DNA of 64,000 nucleotides from Thermoflexus sp042408815 (GCF_042408815.1 NZ_JBHOQR010000003.1:1-64000), one strand, 5' to 3'. Counted from the stretch's first letter, positions 1-9,652 are shown. The notes: a model not told the origin generated them from the sequence alone. Numbers and translations: made by a program.

Positions 1-422
1 GGGTTGGGGACCAGGGTGTAGGCGAGGTCCCGGGCCAAGGCCTCATACACGCAGGGGGGATGGAGGCGATAAACGGGTTTGGGCAGCTGGATCGGCTGGC
101 CGGTGTTCGGGTCCCGCAGATCCAGCTGGAGGGGCACCAGGGTCCAGACCCGGGGATCCTCGGGGCAGAGGGGGGCGGGGGTGGCGGTGGGACGGGAAGC
201 CACCGCCGTCCCCGTGGCGAAGATCGCCGTTCGGGTCGGCGGGGGCAGGGTGGGCGCCACGACCTGGGGGGTAGGAGTAGCCGGCGGGAAAGCGGTCGTG
301 GGAGCCGGCTGGGTAGGGGTGAGGTGGGCGGGCGCAGGCGATCCCGCCGGCTTCCCCTGGCAGGCGAAGAGAAGAGCGGCCATGGGGAGCAAAATCCATC
401 GTGATAATTCGAAACGGCCCAT
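1..422 (-). CDS. lipoprotein, N-terminal part (runs off the window edge)
   Basis: An open frame of 140 codons starts at an ATG at 422 and runs to base 1 without a stop, so only the N-terminus is present. An AGGAGG lies 6 nt before the ATG. The protein begins with a short basic segment and a hydrophobic stretch ending in the lipobox LFAC (Cys21), so a lipid-anchored, exported protein is predicted. A Pro/Thr/Ala-rich linker covers roughly residues 25-85, and a more globular part follows with Cys at about 87 and 125. The function is unknown. It lies downstream of dnaA on the same strand, 322 bp away. Confidence 0.75.
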   Translation of the reverse strand, partial: MGRFELSRWILLPMAALLFACQGKPAGSPAPAHLTPTQPAPTTAFPPATPTPQVVAPTLPPPTRTAIFATGTAVASRPTATPAPLCPEDPRVWTLVPLQLDLRDPNTGQPIQLPKPVYRLHPPCVYEALARDLAYTLVPN

Positions 423-744
423 GGGGAGCCTCCTGTAAGGATCGTGGGATTGGAGCATATGGCCTCATGAAGATGATAGACGGTGGGAGGGGGTGATCTC
501 TTCCGGTGGCTCTGGTGTTCGATGAGAGATCTAGGGAAGGAGCGCGGGAGAACGAGACGGGAGGCGTGGAGATATCGGGGCTGGGTGATCAGGCGGGTGG
601 GGAAGGACACGTCTTCCCGGCACGGGGGAAAGCCATCCGGAGGCCATGACTCCCCGGAGGGGCGGCGTGTCGCGGGCGAGGACAGGGCTCCAATTTGTGT
701 TTCAGCCTCGCTCTGGCGCAGAGGGGAAACCCATGTCGCTGCTT
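423..744. other. intergenic region, dnaA to lipoprotein gene
   Basis: This is a 322-bp stretch without a convincing gene. It must hold the lipoprotein gene's promoter on the minus strand and the end of the dnaA transcript. I see the lipoprotein ribosome site next to 422, but no clear sigma-70 promoter and no hairpin with a T-tract. Confidence 0.4.
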
Positions 745-2082
745 TTACTTTTCCTCGCGGTAAAGGCGCTCCCGGAGAGCCATGATCTCGCGGCGCAGGC
801 GTTCGTTGTGCTCCAGCTCGCTCTGCACCTTCTCGATGCCGTAGAGCACTGTGGTGTGGTCGCGGCCCCCAAAGGCCTCGCCGATTTGAGGCAGAGAAGC
901 CCCGGTCTCCTCCCGGGCCAGATACATGGCGACCTGGCGTGGATGCACCAGCTCCTTGTTCCGCCGCGGCCCGCGCAGGGCCTCCGCGGGAACCCCATAG
1001 AAATCGGCCACCACCTGGATGATCTGATCGATGGAGATCGATTTGCGCCGGGGCAGCAGATCGGCCAGGGCGCTGGTGGCTATCTCCATCGTCAGCGGAA
1101 GGCCCATTAGCTGGGCGTAGGCCACCACGCGGTTCAGCGCCCCCTCCAGCTCCCGGATGTTGCTCTGGATCTGTCGGGCGATGAACTCCATCACGTCGTC
1201 GGGCACCGGGATCGCCAGCCCCTCGGCTTTCGCCCGCAGGATCGCGATGCGGGTCTCCAGATCAGGAGGCTGGATGTCAGCGATCAGCCCCCACTCGAAC
1301 CGCGAGCGAAGCCGCTCCTCCAGGGTTACCAGGGCGCGGGGCGGGCGGTCGCTGGAGATCACCAGCTGCTTGCCGTTGCTGTGCAGCGTGTTGAACGTAT
1401 GGAAGAACTCCTCTTGGGTGCTCTCCTTGCCGGCAATGAACTGGATGTCGTCGATCAGCAGTACGTCAATGGAGCGATATTTGTCCCGAAACTGCTCGGT
1501 CGTCTGGGCCCGGATGGCGTTGATCAGATCGTTGGTGAATTCCTCTGAGGAGACGTAGAGGACGCGCAGGCCTTTGCGCAGGCAGACATGGCCGATCGCG
1601 TGCAGGAGGTGGGTTTTGCCCAGCCCGACGCCTCCATAAATGAACAGCGGGTTGTAGGTCTGAGCGGGCCGCTCCGCCACCGCCAGCGCCGCCGCATGGG
1701 CCAGCCGGTTACTGGGCCCCACCACGAAGGTCTCAAAGGTGTAGCGGGGGTTCAGACGCTGGGCCCACGGCGAGGCGGCGCCCGCATCTTCCTCGCCCGG
1801 ATTGGTGGCCGAGGGCCGCATCTGGCCGTTCTCATATACCACGAAATGCACGGCCACCGGCCGCCCTATTACTCCGGTCAGCGTGCGGGCGATTACCGTC
1901 CGCAGCCGGTGTTCCAGCCAGTCCCGCGCATAGGCGCTGCGGACCCCGATGACGAAGGTATCCCCCTGCACCGAGACCACCTGACTTCCCTTCACCCATG
2001 TCTCGAACGTGGGCTTGGGGATCTGCCACTGGAGCTCGTTCAGGACGGTTTGCCAGATTTCACTGGGATGGATGTCCGTCAT
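745..2082 (-). CDS. dnaA: chromosomal replication initiator protein DnaA
   Basis: DnaA binds origin boxes, oligomerises with ATP and opens the origin. The 445-residue product has the usual four parts: a short N-terminal interaction domain, a variable linker near residues 95-110, the AAA+ core with Walker A GGVGLGKTH (about 148-156) and Walker B LLIDDIQ (about 207), and the C-terminal DNA-binding domain with signature GGRDHTTV (about 403). The frame is open for 54 more codons upstream, but the ATG at 2082 gives the normal start (MTDIHPSEIW) and a GGGAG lies 9-10 nt before it. dnaN is not adjacent: the neighbours are a lipoprotein gene and an rfbB-like gene. The upstream gap carries DnaA-box-like sites. 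Confidence 0.97.
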   Translation of the reverse strand: MTDIHPSEIWQTVLNELQWQIPKPTFETWVKGSQVVSVQGDTFVIGVRSAYARDWLEHRLRTVIARTLTGVIGRPVAVHFVVYENGQMRPSATNPGEEDAGAASPWAQRLNPRYTFETFVVGPSNRLAHAAALAVAERPAQTYNPLFIYGGVGLGKTHLLHAIGHVCLRKGLRVLYVSSEEFTNDLINAIRAQTTEQFRDKYRSIDVLLIDDIQFIAGKESTQEEFFHTFNTLHSNGKQLVISSDRPPRALVTLEERLRSRFEWGLIADIQPPDLETRIAILRAKAEGLAIPVPDDVMEFIARQIQSNIRELEGALNRVVAYAQLMGLPLTMEIATSALADLLPRRKSISIDQIIQVVADFYGVPAEALRGPRRNKELVHPRQVAMYLAREETGASLPQIGEAFGGRDHTTVLYGIEKVQSELEHNERLRREIMALRERLYREEK

Positions 2083-2439
2083 CCTTCCGTTCTCCCATAG
2101 TCCCGTGGATTCGCCCATCCTAACCGGTATGGGTGGCGTGGGATGGATTGGGCAAAGCGCTGATCGCGCTGCGCATCTTGGGTGGGCACTCACGAGGGAG
2201 ATGGAATGGATCCCTGGCTGAAATCTCAAGACGATCGGGAACACACAGGCAGAGAGCTTGAACGTTCTGGTCCCCAGGGAGGCCCTTTCCTTAGATTTTT
2301 CTCGCTCGATGAGGCCCGCCCCCCGTCATTTCTTGGGCTTCGTCCCGGGCGAAGCGCCAGGGCCTCCGGATCCGGGGACATGCCCTTTTGATTTTATCCG
2401 GGACCAATCTCTCCAGCAATCCATGGCGTGCTCCTTTAA

Positions 2440-2632
2440 CCTGGCGGTTTTCCCCAAGGTTTTCCACAGCTTTGTTTGGGGAATCCCCGATCTTTAGGCG
2501 TTTATCCCCACAACCGTATCGGTTGAACCCTTGTTCTCCCCATCGTTTTCCACAACGGCTGGGATGGCCTTGGCGTGTCCTATCCTTGGGGCGGTTTCCC
2601 CTCTCTTCGGGATGGGAAGGGCTGTGGGGAAA
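2440..2632. other. putative replication origin (oriC) with DnaA-box-like sites
   Basis: The 678-bp gap between dnaA and the rfbB-like gene has no gene. It holds two identical TTTTCCACA boxes on the plus strand (2460-2468 and 2546-2554). Between and around them are near-boxes: TTTTCCCCA (2448-2456), TTATCCCCA (2502-2510) and, inverted, TGTGGGGAA (2623-2631). TTTTCCACA is one mismatch from the E. coli box TTATCCACA and equals the form known from cyanobacteria. Clustering next to dnaA is typical of oriC. No very AT-rich unwinding element is obvious; the best candidate is the T-rich stretch near 2385-2400. Whether this is the working origin is inference. Confidence 0.5.
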
Positions 2633-2701
2633 GCATCCATGGCAAGATCGGGGACACTGGAGGCGTCGAGGAAGCCGACCGCCTCTTCTTCGACCCTCCG
2701 C

Positions 2702-2707
2702 TATAAT
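2702..2707 (+). promoter_or_regulatory. promoter -10 for the rfbB-like gene
   Basis: A perfect TATAAT lies 54 bp before the start codon. No good -35 hexamer is found 16-18 bp upstream, so this is a moderate-confidence promoter call. Confidence 0.45.
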
Positions 2708-2760
2708 CGGTGAGGGGTATCCCCTCGAGGTGGATCGCGATTTCATGGCGGGAGGAGGAC

Positions 2761-3801
2761 GTGAAGCGATTGATGATCGCTGGCGGGGCCGGCTTCATCG
2801 GCTCCAATTTCGTGCGCTGGACGCTGGAGACGTATCCTGAGGCCTATGTGCTGGTGTATGATAAGTTGACCTACGCAGGGAACCTGGACAACCTGAAGGA
2901 TGTAGCGGAGCGATTCCGCGGCCGCTACGCCTTCGTCCGCGGCGACATCTGCGATGCCCAGGCGGTGCATGAAGCCATCCGGGCCCATCGCATCGAGGCC
3001 ATTGTGAACTTCGCCGCCGAATCCCACGTGGATCGCTCGTTGATGGAGCCGGGGAGCTTCGTCCAGACGGACGTCTATGGGACTTATGTGCTGTTGGAAG
3101 CGGCCCGGATCTTCGGGCTGCGTTATCACCAAGTCTCTACCGATGAGGTTTATGGCGAGGTCCTGGAGGGCGCCTCCAAGGAGCAGGATCCCCTGATGCC
3201 CCGCAGCCCCTATTCGGCCAGCAAGGCGGGGGCGGATCTCCTCTGCATCGCTTATCACGTGAGCTTTGGGGTCCTGGTGACCATCACACGGGGCTCCAAC
3301 AACATCGGCCCTTATCAGTATCCGGAGAAGTTCGTTCCCTTGTGTATCACCAATGCCATCGACAATGAGCCTCTGCCGATCTATGGCGATGGCCAGCAGA
3401 TGCGGGACTATCAATACGTCCTGGATCACTGTGAGGGCATCGATCTGGTCCTGCGGAAGGGGCAGCCGGGGGAGATCTACAACCTGGGAACGGGGATCTC
3501 GACGCCGAATCTGGAGGTGGCGAAGAAGATCCTGGATCTATTGGGGAAGCCCTATTCGCTGATCCGGCTGGTGCCGGACCGGCCGGGGCACGACCGACGG
3601 TATGCGCTGGATATTTCGAAGATCATGGCCCTGGGGTGGCGGAGTCGGCATACCCTGGACGAGGCGCTGGAGAAGACGGTGCGGTGGTATGTGGAGAACG
3701 AATGGTGGTGGCGGAAGATCAAGTCCGGGGAATACCAGGAATACTACCGGCGCCAGTATGCTGAGCGGCTGGCTCGAAGCCGCCCCGCTTTCTCGCCGTG
3801 A
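2761..3801 (+). CDS. rfbB: dTDP-glucose 4,6-dehydratase-like NAD-dependent sugar dehydratase
   Basis: This is an extended short-chain dehydrogenase that turns a nucleotide-linked glucose into its 4-keto-6-deoxy form, the step before rhamnose and other deoxysugars. The 346-residue product has the NAD-binding GGAGFIG at residues 9-15, the catalytic T-D-E triad in STDEVYGE near 127, and YSASK (Tyr about 151). These are the RfbB/RmlB hallmarks. I chose the GTG at 2761 because a GGAGGAGG precedes it; an ATG at 2773 would also give an intact Rossmann motif. No other rhamnose genes are adjacent, so the exact nucleotide sugar is open. It is transcribed away from dnaA and converges on the helicase gene. 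Confidence 0.85.
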   Translation: MKRLMIAGGAGFIGSNFVRWTLETYPEAYVLVYDKLTYAGNLDNLKDVAERFRGRYAFVRGDICDAQAVHEAIRAHRIEAIVNFAAESHVDRSLMEPGSFVQTDVYGTYVLLEAARIFGLRYHQVSTDEVYGEVLEGASKEQDPLMPRSPYSASKAGADLLCIAYHVSFGVLVTITRGSNNIGPYQYPEKFVPLCITNAIDNEPLPIYGDGQQMRDYQYVLDHCEGIDLVLRKGQPGEIYNLGTGISTPNLEVAKKILDLLGKPYSLIRLVPDRPGHDRRYALDISKIMALGWRSRHTLDEALEKTVRWYVENEWWWRKIKSGEYQEYYRRQYAERLARSRPAFSP

Positions 3802-3979
3802 GCGCTCCGCTTCCGGGCGTCCTCTTTAGCGTTCTGGGCATCCCGGATCTCGGAAAGCCCTTCCCTCAGCCAGGATCCGAAGGCCCATGACGCCACTGGG
3901 CTCCCATGAGGGGGGCGAGATGATCCCTCCCCTCAGGCCTTCTCGAGGAAACCGGAGAGGCACTCCGGATGGCGGCCCG

Positions 3980-6052
3980 TCACTCCGGCTCCACGATCAT
4001 CCGGATGGCCATGGTCCGCTCGATGCCCCGCCAGAGGAGCAGGATCTCCTCATGAACATGACCCCGAACCCGAACGGTCCGGCGTTCTTTCACCCGAGCC
4101 ACCCCCAGCCGGATGAGATCCTCCGGATCCACCGGGATCATCGCAGTGGCGATCCGTGCCCCCTGGGCGGAGAAAGTCCCGGAGAGGGCGATCGCCATCG
4201 GGGGGCGTTCCTCTTCATAGGCGCGCCAGAACCCCGAATCCCGCCCGATCCAGCACAGCACATCCGGTGTCTCCAGGGCCCGCCGCTTCCAGTCCACCAG
4301 CCCCACCATATCTGGGAAGCCGGTGGCCAGATACCCTGCCAGCCGCCGTTCGTCCACCCGCTCTGGGAGCGAGCGGTTCCACCGGCCGTTTTCCTCCGCG
4401 AAGAGCAGGCGCATTCGGGATCGCAGATCCGGCAGGTAGATGTTCGCCGCCTCATCCAGGACACGATCGGCGAAGCCCTGGGCCCGGGCTTCTTCGGCCG
4501 CCGCGGAGGCGTCCTGCTCATAGCGCTGCATGTAACGGATCAGCGCGGCCATTGCGGCGTTCAGATCCCCCTGGCGGTTGGGCGGTGGCCCATAGCCTGG
4601 CAGTCGCCACGGACGGCCGACGGCGAGCAGGGAGACCGCGGCGATCAGGCTGTCCAGGATTTCCCCGGATTCCCCGGCCGCCTGGGCGGTGAGCAGGGGG
4701 ACCGCCAGACGGGCCGGGAGGCCCAGCTCCAAAATCTGATAGCCTCGCGGGGTGATCCGCCCCCGGTGATCCAGCGCCTCCAGCCGTCGGAGCAGCCGGG
4801 TGGCCTCTTCGACCGCCTCCCGGGAGGGTGGGTCGGGGAGAGGGAGTTCCCGCACGGAAAGCCCCAGGGCCGCGCCGACCAGGACGATCCGTTCCGGCGA
4901 GGAGCGCAGGGTCTCCGGCGGTCGTGCGACCTCCCGCAGCTCCTCCATCCGAAAGCACCGGATGCAGATCCCCGGTGCTGTCCGCCCGGCGCGCCCCGCC
5001 CGCTGAGCGGCCTCCGCCTGGGAGATCGGCACCACCGGCAGCCGGACAAACCCGCGGGTGTCAGCCTCGCTCCGGCGCACCAGCCCCAGGTCCAGCACCA
5101 GCCCGGCGTTCATGGTCAGGGAAACCCCGGCCAGCTCCGTGCTAACGAAGAGGCGCGTCTCGCTGCGATCGGCCGCTTTCTCCACCACCGCCTCCTGCTC
5201 GCTGACGGCCATGGCCCCATACAGGGGGATCACCTCGTTGCGGAACTCCGATCGCAGCGCCTCCACCGTGGCTTCGATCTCCCGGACGCCGGGCATGAAG
5301 ATCAGGGCGTGAAGGGGAATCCCCAGATGGGCGATCCGGATCTCATCCCCCCGGACCTCCACCTCGGTGCCCTGGAATTTGAGATGCCGGTAGCGCCGCA
5401 GGGTTTTCAGGACCACCTGAGCGGGCTGGTCGACCCGGATGGGGAAGCGGACTGGCCACTCAATGATCCGGATGGGATACTGGGGGGCAGGGAGCTCGAT
5501 CTCGATGATCTCATATCCGAACCGCCGCGCGAGGCGGGCGATTCGTTCTTCCACCTGCTCCAGGGTGGCGGACATCACGGCGAAGGGACAGCCTTCTTTC
5601 AGGATCAGGGCGAAGGCCAGGTCTCCCTCCATCTGGCGAAGGTGGATTTCATCGACGACAGGGAAGATCCCGGAGAGGCCTTGACTCAGGAGATACTGGA
5701 TCAGGATGCCGGTGGTGACATAGGCCACGTGCACATCCAGCATCCCATAAGGAAGGGTATGGCTGCCGCGCACGGCGTATCCTACACGCCCCCGCAGGAT
5801 CAGCTGGCGCCCTCCAGCGAACGCATACACATCCGGGTGCAAATCTGGCGGCAGCTCATATACCCCGTCCCGGGTCCGTTGATTCACATACCAGGCCAGG
5901 GAGATGGCGGCCGCTCGGGTGGGGACAGCCACCATGGCGGGTTTATCCGCCCATGCCGCCAGCAGGAAGGGCACCACCGTGGATTTCCCCGAACCCGGTG
6001 GCCCTTTCACCAGATACATCGTCGGCGTGGAGGATTTCGGGCCGCGTTCCAT
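3980..6052 (-). CDS. DEAH-box ATP-dependent helicase (HrpA/HrpB-like)
   Basis: This 690-residue superfamily 2 helicase probably acts on RNA. Seen motifs: Walker A GPPGSGKST (residues 17-25), the DEAH-type box DEIH (about 132), SAT (about 159) and motif VI QRAGRAGR (about 347). The region after about 400 resembles the helicase-associated part of DEAH proteins only loosely. HrpB-type proteins are usually about 800 residues, so this one is short. No strong ribosome site is seen; an AAAGGG lies a few bases before the ATG. It converges with the rfbB-like gene, and the esterase gene lies upstream in the same orientation. The substrate is unknown. Confidence 0.75.
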   Translation of the reverse strand: MERGPKSSTPTMYLVKGPPGSGKSTVVPFLLAAWADKPAMVAVPTRAAAISLAWYVNQRTRDGVYELPPDLHPDVYAFAGGRQLILRGRVGYAVRGSHTLPYGMLDVHVAYVTTGILIQYLLSQGLSGIFPVVDEIHLRQMEGDLAFALILKEGCPFAVMSATLEQVEERIARLARRFGYEIIEIELPAPQYPIRIIEWPVRFPIRVDQPAQVVLKTLRRYRHLKFQGTEVEVRGDEIRIAHLGIPLHALIFMPGVREIEATVEALRSEFRNEVIPLYGAMAVSEQEAVVEKAADRSETRLFVSTELAGVSLTMNAGLVLDLGLVRRSEADTRGFVRLPVVPISQAEAAQRAGRAGRTAPGICIRCFRMEELREVARPPETLRSSPERIVLVGAALGLSVRELPLPDPPSREAVEEATRLLRRLEALDHRGRITPRGYQILELGLPARLAVPLLTAQAAGESGEILDSLIAAVSLLAVGRPWRLPGYGPPPNRQGDLNAAMAALIRYMQRYEQDASAAAEEARAQGFADRVLDEAANIYLPDLRSRMRLLFAEENGRWNRSLPERVDERRLAGYLATGFPDMVGLVDWKRRALETPDVLCWIGRDSGFWRAYEEERPPMAIALSGTFSAQGARIATAMIPVDPEDLIRLGVARVKERRTVRVRGHVHEEILLLWRGIERTMAIRMIVEPE

Positions 6053-6265
6053 ATTGCCCTTTCTGGCTCTGCGTGAGAACGGATGCTATCCCGCTTGGAT
6101 TTAGAGGCTGTCCCTGCGCGTCGGGGGCAACCCCTGGAGGATCGCTTCGGAACGGTCAATGCTGCGCACATTTTTCAAGGGAATTTTACTCCCCCAGGGA
6201 GCGGGACTTCATGAGGGTCTGGATCCCCAACGGGTCATCGCAGGGAAGGGAAGCGGGCACACCGG

Positions 6266-6910
6266 CTACGAGCGCGCGAGGTCGATTCGGCGCAGCCACG
6301 TCTGAAACGCACGCCACGCCTCAACACCCGTTTTGTGGCCGCCCGCGTATTCCACACAGGTCGTTTCGGCCCCTGAGAAATGGAACTGCTGGCACAGTTG
6401 ACGGGCACGTTCCACCGGGACCAGGGGGTCATCGAGGCCATGGGCGACGAAAACGGGAAGGCCGGATAGAGCGGGAGACCATGGGAGGCGGGGGGATTCC
6501 GGAAGGAACCCGCTGAATACCGCCAGGCCCGCGATTCGTTCCGGCGCCCGCAGCGCGAGCAGAGCGGCCATCGCCCCGCCCTGGCTGAAACCCACCAGCA
6601 GCCATCGCCGGGGTTCGATGGGGAAGCGATGGGGGAGCTCATCGAGGAGCAGGATCAGCTGGGCCAGGCTCCAGGACAGGGCCCCGGGATCGGGCTTCCC
6701 CTCAGCGAGGGACGGATACCATGCATAGCCGCCCTGAGGGAGAGGATAGGGCGCGCGCGGACGAACCAGCCACCATCCGGGGCCGAAGGCGGTCTCGAAG
6801 ATCGCCATCGATCCCTCATCGCCGCCCCAACCGTGCAGCAGCAAGGCGGCAGGGGCTTTCCCCTCCAGGGGCCCTGCATCGGATCGGCGGATCCGATAGA
6901 TCAGGGTCAC
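6266..6910 (-). CDS. alpha/beta hydrolase, carboxylesterase/phospholipase type
   Basis: This 214-residue serine hydrolase belongs to the small cytoplasmic carboxylesterase family (YpfH/MhqD-like). Visible are the oxyanion-side HGWGGDE near residue 26, the nucleophile elbow GFSQGG (Ser about 106), the acid in HGLDDP (about 158) and the histidine in GGHKTG (about 188), so the triad is complete. The start is a GTG at 6910 preceded by GGAGGG at 9 nt. No signal peptide is seen. The substrate cannot be named. Some family members (MhqD) belong to quinone-stress regulons, but this gene is far from the candidate quinone operon at 44-47.5 kb. Confidence 0.8.
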   Translation of the reverse strand: MTLIYRIRRSDAGPLEGKAPAALLLHGWGGDEGSMAIFETAFGPGWWLVRPRAPYPLPQGGYAWYPSLAEGKPDPGALSWSLAQLILLLDELPHRFPIEPRRWLLVGFSQGGAMAALLALRAPERIAGLAVFSGFLPESPRLPWSPALSGLPVFVAHGLDDPLVPVERARQLCQQFHFSGAETTCVEYAGGHKTGVEAWRAFQTWLRRIDLARS

Positions 6911-6947
6911 CGATCAAATCCCTCCTCTCGGTGGACGAGATAGGAGG

Positions 6948-6972
6948 AGCGGGGCGCCTGGGGCGCCCCGCT
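6948..6972 (-). terminator. GC-rich hairpin after clpB
   Basis: A perfect 11-bp inverted repeat (arm AGCGGGGCGCC, 3-nt loop) lies 68 bp past the clpB stop codon. It has no T-tract in either direction, so it may slow or end transcription only weakly. Confidence 0.5.
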
Positions 6973-7039
6973 CGCCGCCCATGGGCCTGTATTCGGGGGG
7001 TCGGGATCTCCCTTCCTCGATGAGGCAACCCGTGGTCTC

Positions 7040-9652
7040 TCACGCGGCCCGGGCCCGGACGGGTTCCTCAGCCCGCTCGAAGACCAGCCGGCCATCCCGC
7101 AGATCCACCCGGATGATGTCGCCTTCGTGGAACGTCCCCTTGAGGATTTCCATGGCCAGCGGGTCTGCCAGCTCGCGCTGGATGGCCCGCTTCAGCGGCC
7201 GGGCGCCATAAACGGGATCGTAGCCCACCGTGGCCAGATACTGCTTCGCGTCTTCGGTGACCTCCAGCCCCATGCGCCGCTCGGCGAGCATCGCCCGCAG
7301 CCGCCGCAGCTGGATGTCCACGATCTGCCGTAGGTGCTCCATCGTCAGCGGGTGGAAGATCACGATCTCATCGATCCGGTTCAGGAACTCGGGCCGGAAA
7401 TGTTGGTCCAGGGCACTGAGGACCAGCTGGCGCATCTTGCGCTCGTCCTGCCCTGCCAACTCCTTGATCCACTGGCTGCCGATGTTGCTGGTCATGATAA
7501 TGAGGGTGTTCTTGAAGTCCACCGTGCGGCCCTTGCCATCGGTCAACCGACCCTCATCGAAGACCTGCAGCAGCACGTTGAAGACCTCGGGGTGGGCCTT
7601 CTCGATCTCGTCGAAGAGCACCACCGTGTAGGGCCGGCGCCGCACCGCCTCGGTGAGGTGGCCGCCCTCTTCGTAGCCCACGTAGCCAGGCGGCGCCCCG
7701 ATGAGGCGGCTGACGGTGTGCTTCTCCTGGTATTCGCTCATGTCGATGCGGACCATGGCCCGCTCGTCGTTAAAGAGGGCCTCCGCCAGGGCCTTGGCCA
7801 GCTCGGTCTTGCCTACGCCTGTTGGTCCCAGGAAAAGGAAGACTCCGATGGGCCGGTTGGGATCCTTCAAGCCGGCGCGGGCCCGCCGCACGGCGTTGGC
7901 CACCGCCCGCACGGCCTCGTCCTGCCCGACGACTCGCTCATGGAGCCGCTCCTCCAGGTGCAGGAGCTTCTCGGTCTCCCCTTCCATCAGGCGGACCACT
8001 GGGATGCCGGTCCAGGCGGCCACCACCCGGGCCACGTCCTCGGCGTCCACTTCTTCCTTCAACAGCCGCTTGCCGCGGCTGAGGGCGTTGAGCTCCTCCT
8101 CCGCTGCCCGGAGCTGGCGCTCCAGGTCCGGGAGCACCCCATAGCGCAGGCGGGCCGCCTCCTCGTAATCCAGGCGGCGCTCGGCCATTTCGATCTGATG
8201 CTGGGTCTGCTGGATCTGCTCCTTGATCTGGCGGACCTTCTGGATGACGGCCTTTTCCCGTTCCCACTGGATGCGGAGGGCATCCGCCTGCTCGCGCAGT
8301 TCAGCGATCTCCCGTTCGATCGCCGCCAGGCGCTCCCGGCTGGCCTCGTCCCGTTCCTTCTTCAGAGCCTCCCGCTCGATCTCCAGTTGCAGGATGCGGC
8401 GGTCCAGCTCGTCCAGCTCCGTCGGCTTAGAGTCCATCTCCATGCGCAGGCGAGCCGCCGCCTCGTCGATCAGATCGATGGCCTTGTCCGGCAGCCGGCG
8501 GTCCGGGATGTAGCGATGGCTCAGGGTGGCGGCGGCGATCACCGCGGCGTCGGTGATCCGCACCCCGTGATGGACCTCATAGCGCTCCTTGAGCCCGCGC
8601 AGGATGCTGATGGTCTCCTCCACGGACGGCTCATCCACATAGACGGGCTGGAAGCGGCGTTCCAAGGCTGGATCCTTCTCAATATACTGGCGATACTCGT
8701 CCAGGGTGGTGGCGCCGATGCAATGGAGCTCGCCCCGGGCCAGCATCGGCTTAAGGATGTTGGCGGCGTCCATGGGAGCCCCTTCCGCCCGCCCGGCGCC
8801 CACCACGGTATGGATCTCATCGATGAACAGGATGATCTCCCCCTCGGCGTCGGTGACCTCCTTCAGGACAGCCTTCAAGCGTTCCTCGAACTCGCCCCGG
8901 TATTTGGCCCCGGCCACCAGCGCCCCCAGGTCCAGCTGCACAATGCGCTTGTTCTTCAGGCCCTCAGGGACATCGCCGCGGACGATGCGCTGGGCCAGAC
9001 CCTCGACGATGGCCGTCTTGCCCACACCGGCGTCGCCCACCAGCACCGGGTTGTTCTTGGTGCGCCGGGAGAGGATCTGGATCACTCGGCGGATCTCCTC
9101 ATCACGCCCGATAACCGGGTCCAGTTTCCCCGCCCGGGCCAGGGCGGTCAGATCCCGGCCGTATTTCTCCAAGGCCTGATAGGTGGCCTCCGGCGTGGGG
9201 GACGTCACCCGATGGGCGCCGCGGACCGCGGCCAGGGCGCGCATGATGGCATCGCGGCTCAAGCCCCGTCGCCGCAGCGCCGCCCCGGCGGCGCCGTCGA
9301 CCCGGTCGGCCATCGCCAGGAGCAGATGCTCCGTGCTGACATACTCATCCCGCATGGCCTGGGCTTCCCGCTCCGCTTGACGGAGGGTTTCCGCCGCGGC
9401 GCGGGAAAGGCCTACCTCGCCGGCCCCATACACCTTGGGGCGGCCGGCCAGATAGCGCTCCAGCTCCTCCATGAGCTCCTGGGGATCGGCCCCAGCTCGA
9501 CGCACCACCTGTGGCACCACGCCGTCGGTCTGGCGCAGCAGCGACAGGAGCAGGTGCTCGTTCTCAATGGCCGGGTGCCGGTATTCTTCGGCGAGCCGCT
9601 GGGCTTCCAGCAGGGCTTCCTGGGCTTTCTCTGTAAACCGATTCAGGTTCAT
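7040..9652 (-). CDS. clpB: ATP-dependent disaggregase ClpB
   Basis: ClpB is the hexameric AAA+ chaperone that works with DnaK to pull proteins out of aggregates in the cytoplasm. The 870-residue product has the Clp N-terminal repeats (1-150), AAA+ module 1 with GDAGVGKTA (about 203), the long Glu/Arg-rich coiled-coil M domain (about 400-530) that distinguishes ClpB from ClpA and ClpC, and AAA+ module 2 with GPTGVGKTE (about 607). The length is normal. The ATG at 9652 has a GGAGG 7 nt upstream. I looked for CIRCE and HAIR heat-shock operators in the upstream gap and found neither. The gene is divergent from the molybdenum hydroxylase gene. Confidence 0.97.
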   Translation of the reverse strand: MNLNRFTEKAQEALLEAQRLAEEYRHPAIENEHLLLSLLRQTDGVVPQVVRRAGADPQELMEELERYLAGRPKVYGAGEVGLSRAAAETLRQAEREAQAMRDEYVSTEHLLLAMADRVDGAAGAALRRRGLSRDAIMRALAAVRGAHRVTSPTPEATYQALEKYGRDLTALARAGKLDPVIGRDEEIRRVIQILSRRTKNNPVLVGDAGVGKTAIVEGLAQRIVRGDVPEGLKNKRIVQLDLGALVAGAKYRGEFEERLKAVLKEVTDAEGEIILFIDEIHTVVGAGRAEGAPMDAANILKPMLARGELHCIGATTLDEYRQYIEKDPALERRFQPVYVDEPSVEETISILRGLKERYEVHHGVRITDAAVIAAATLSHRYIPDRRLPDKAIDLIDEAAARLRMEMDSKPTELDELDRRILQLEIEREALKKERDEASRERLAAIEREIAELREQADALRIQWEREKAVIQKVRQIKEQIQQTQHQIEMAERRLDYEEAARLRYGVLPDLERQLRAAEEELNALSRGKRLLKEEVDAEDVARVVAAWTGIPVVRLMEGETEKLLHLEERLHERVVGQDEAVRAVANAVRRARAGLKDPNRPIGVFLFLGPTGVGKTELAKALAEALFNDERAMVRIDMSEYQEKHTVSRLIGAPPGYVGYEEGGHLTEAVRRRPYTVVLFDEIEKAHPEVFNVLLQVFDEGRLTDGKGRTVDFKNTLIIMTSNIGSQWIKELAGQDERKMRQLVLSALDQHFRPEFLNRIDEIVIFHPLTMEHLRQIVDIQLRRLRAMLAERRMGLEVTEDAKQYLATVGYDPVYGARPLKRAIQRELADPLAMEILKGTFHEGDIIRVDLRDGRLVFERAEEPVRARAA

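Noticed and set aside
3887..6076. 729-codon open frame on the plus strand
   Set aside because: It lies antisense to the DEAH helicase, whose motifs are unmistakable. The antisense product is low-complexity, rich in Pro, Gly, Asp and His, and has no family resemblance: a codon-bias shadow typical of GC-rich DNA.
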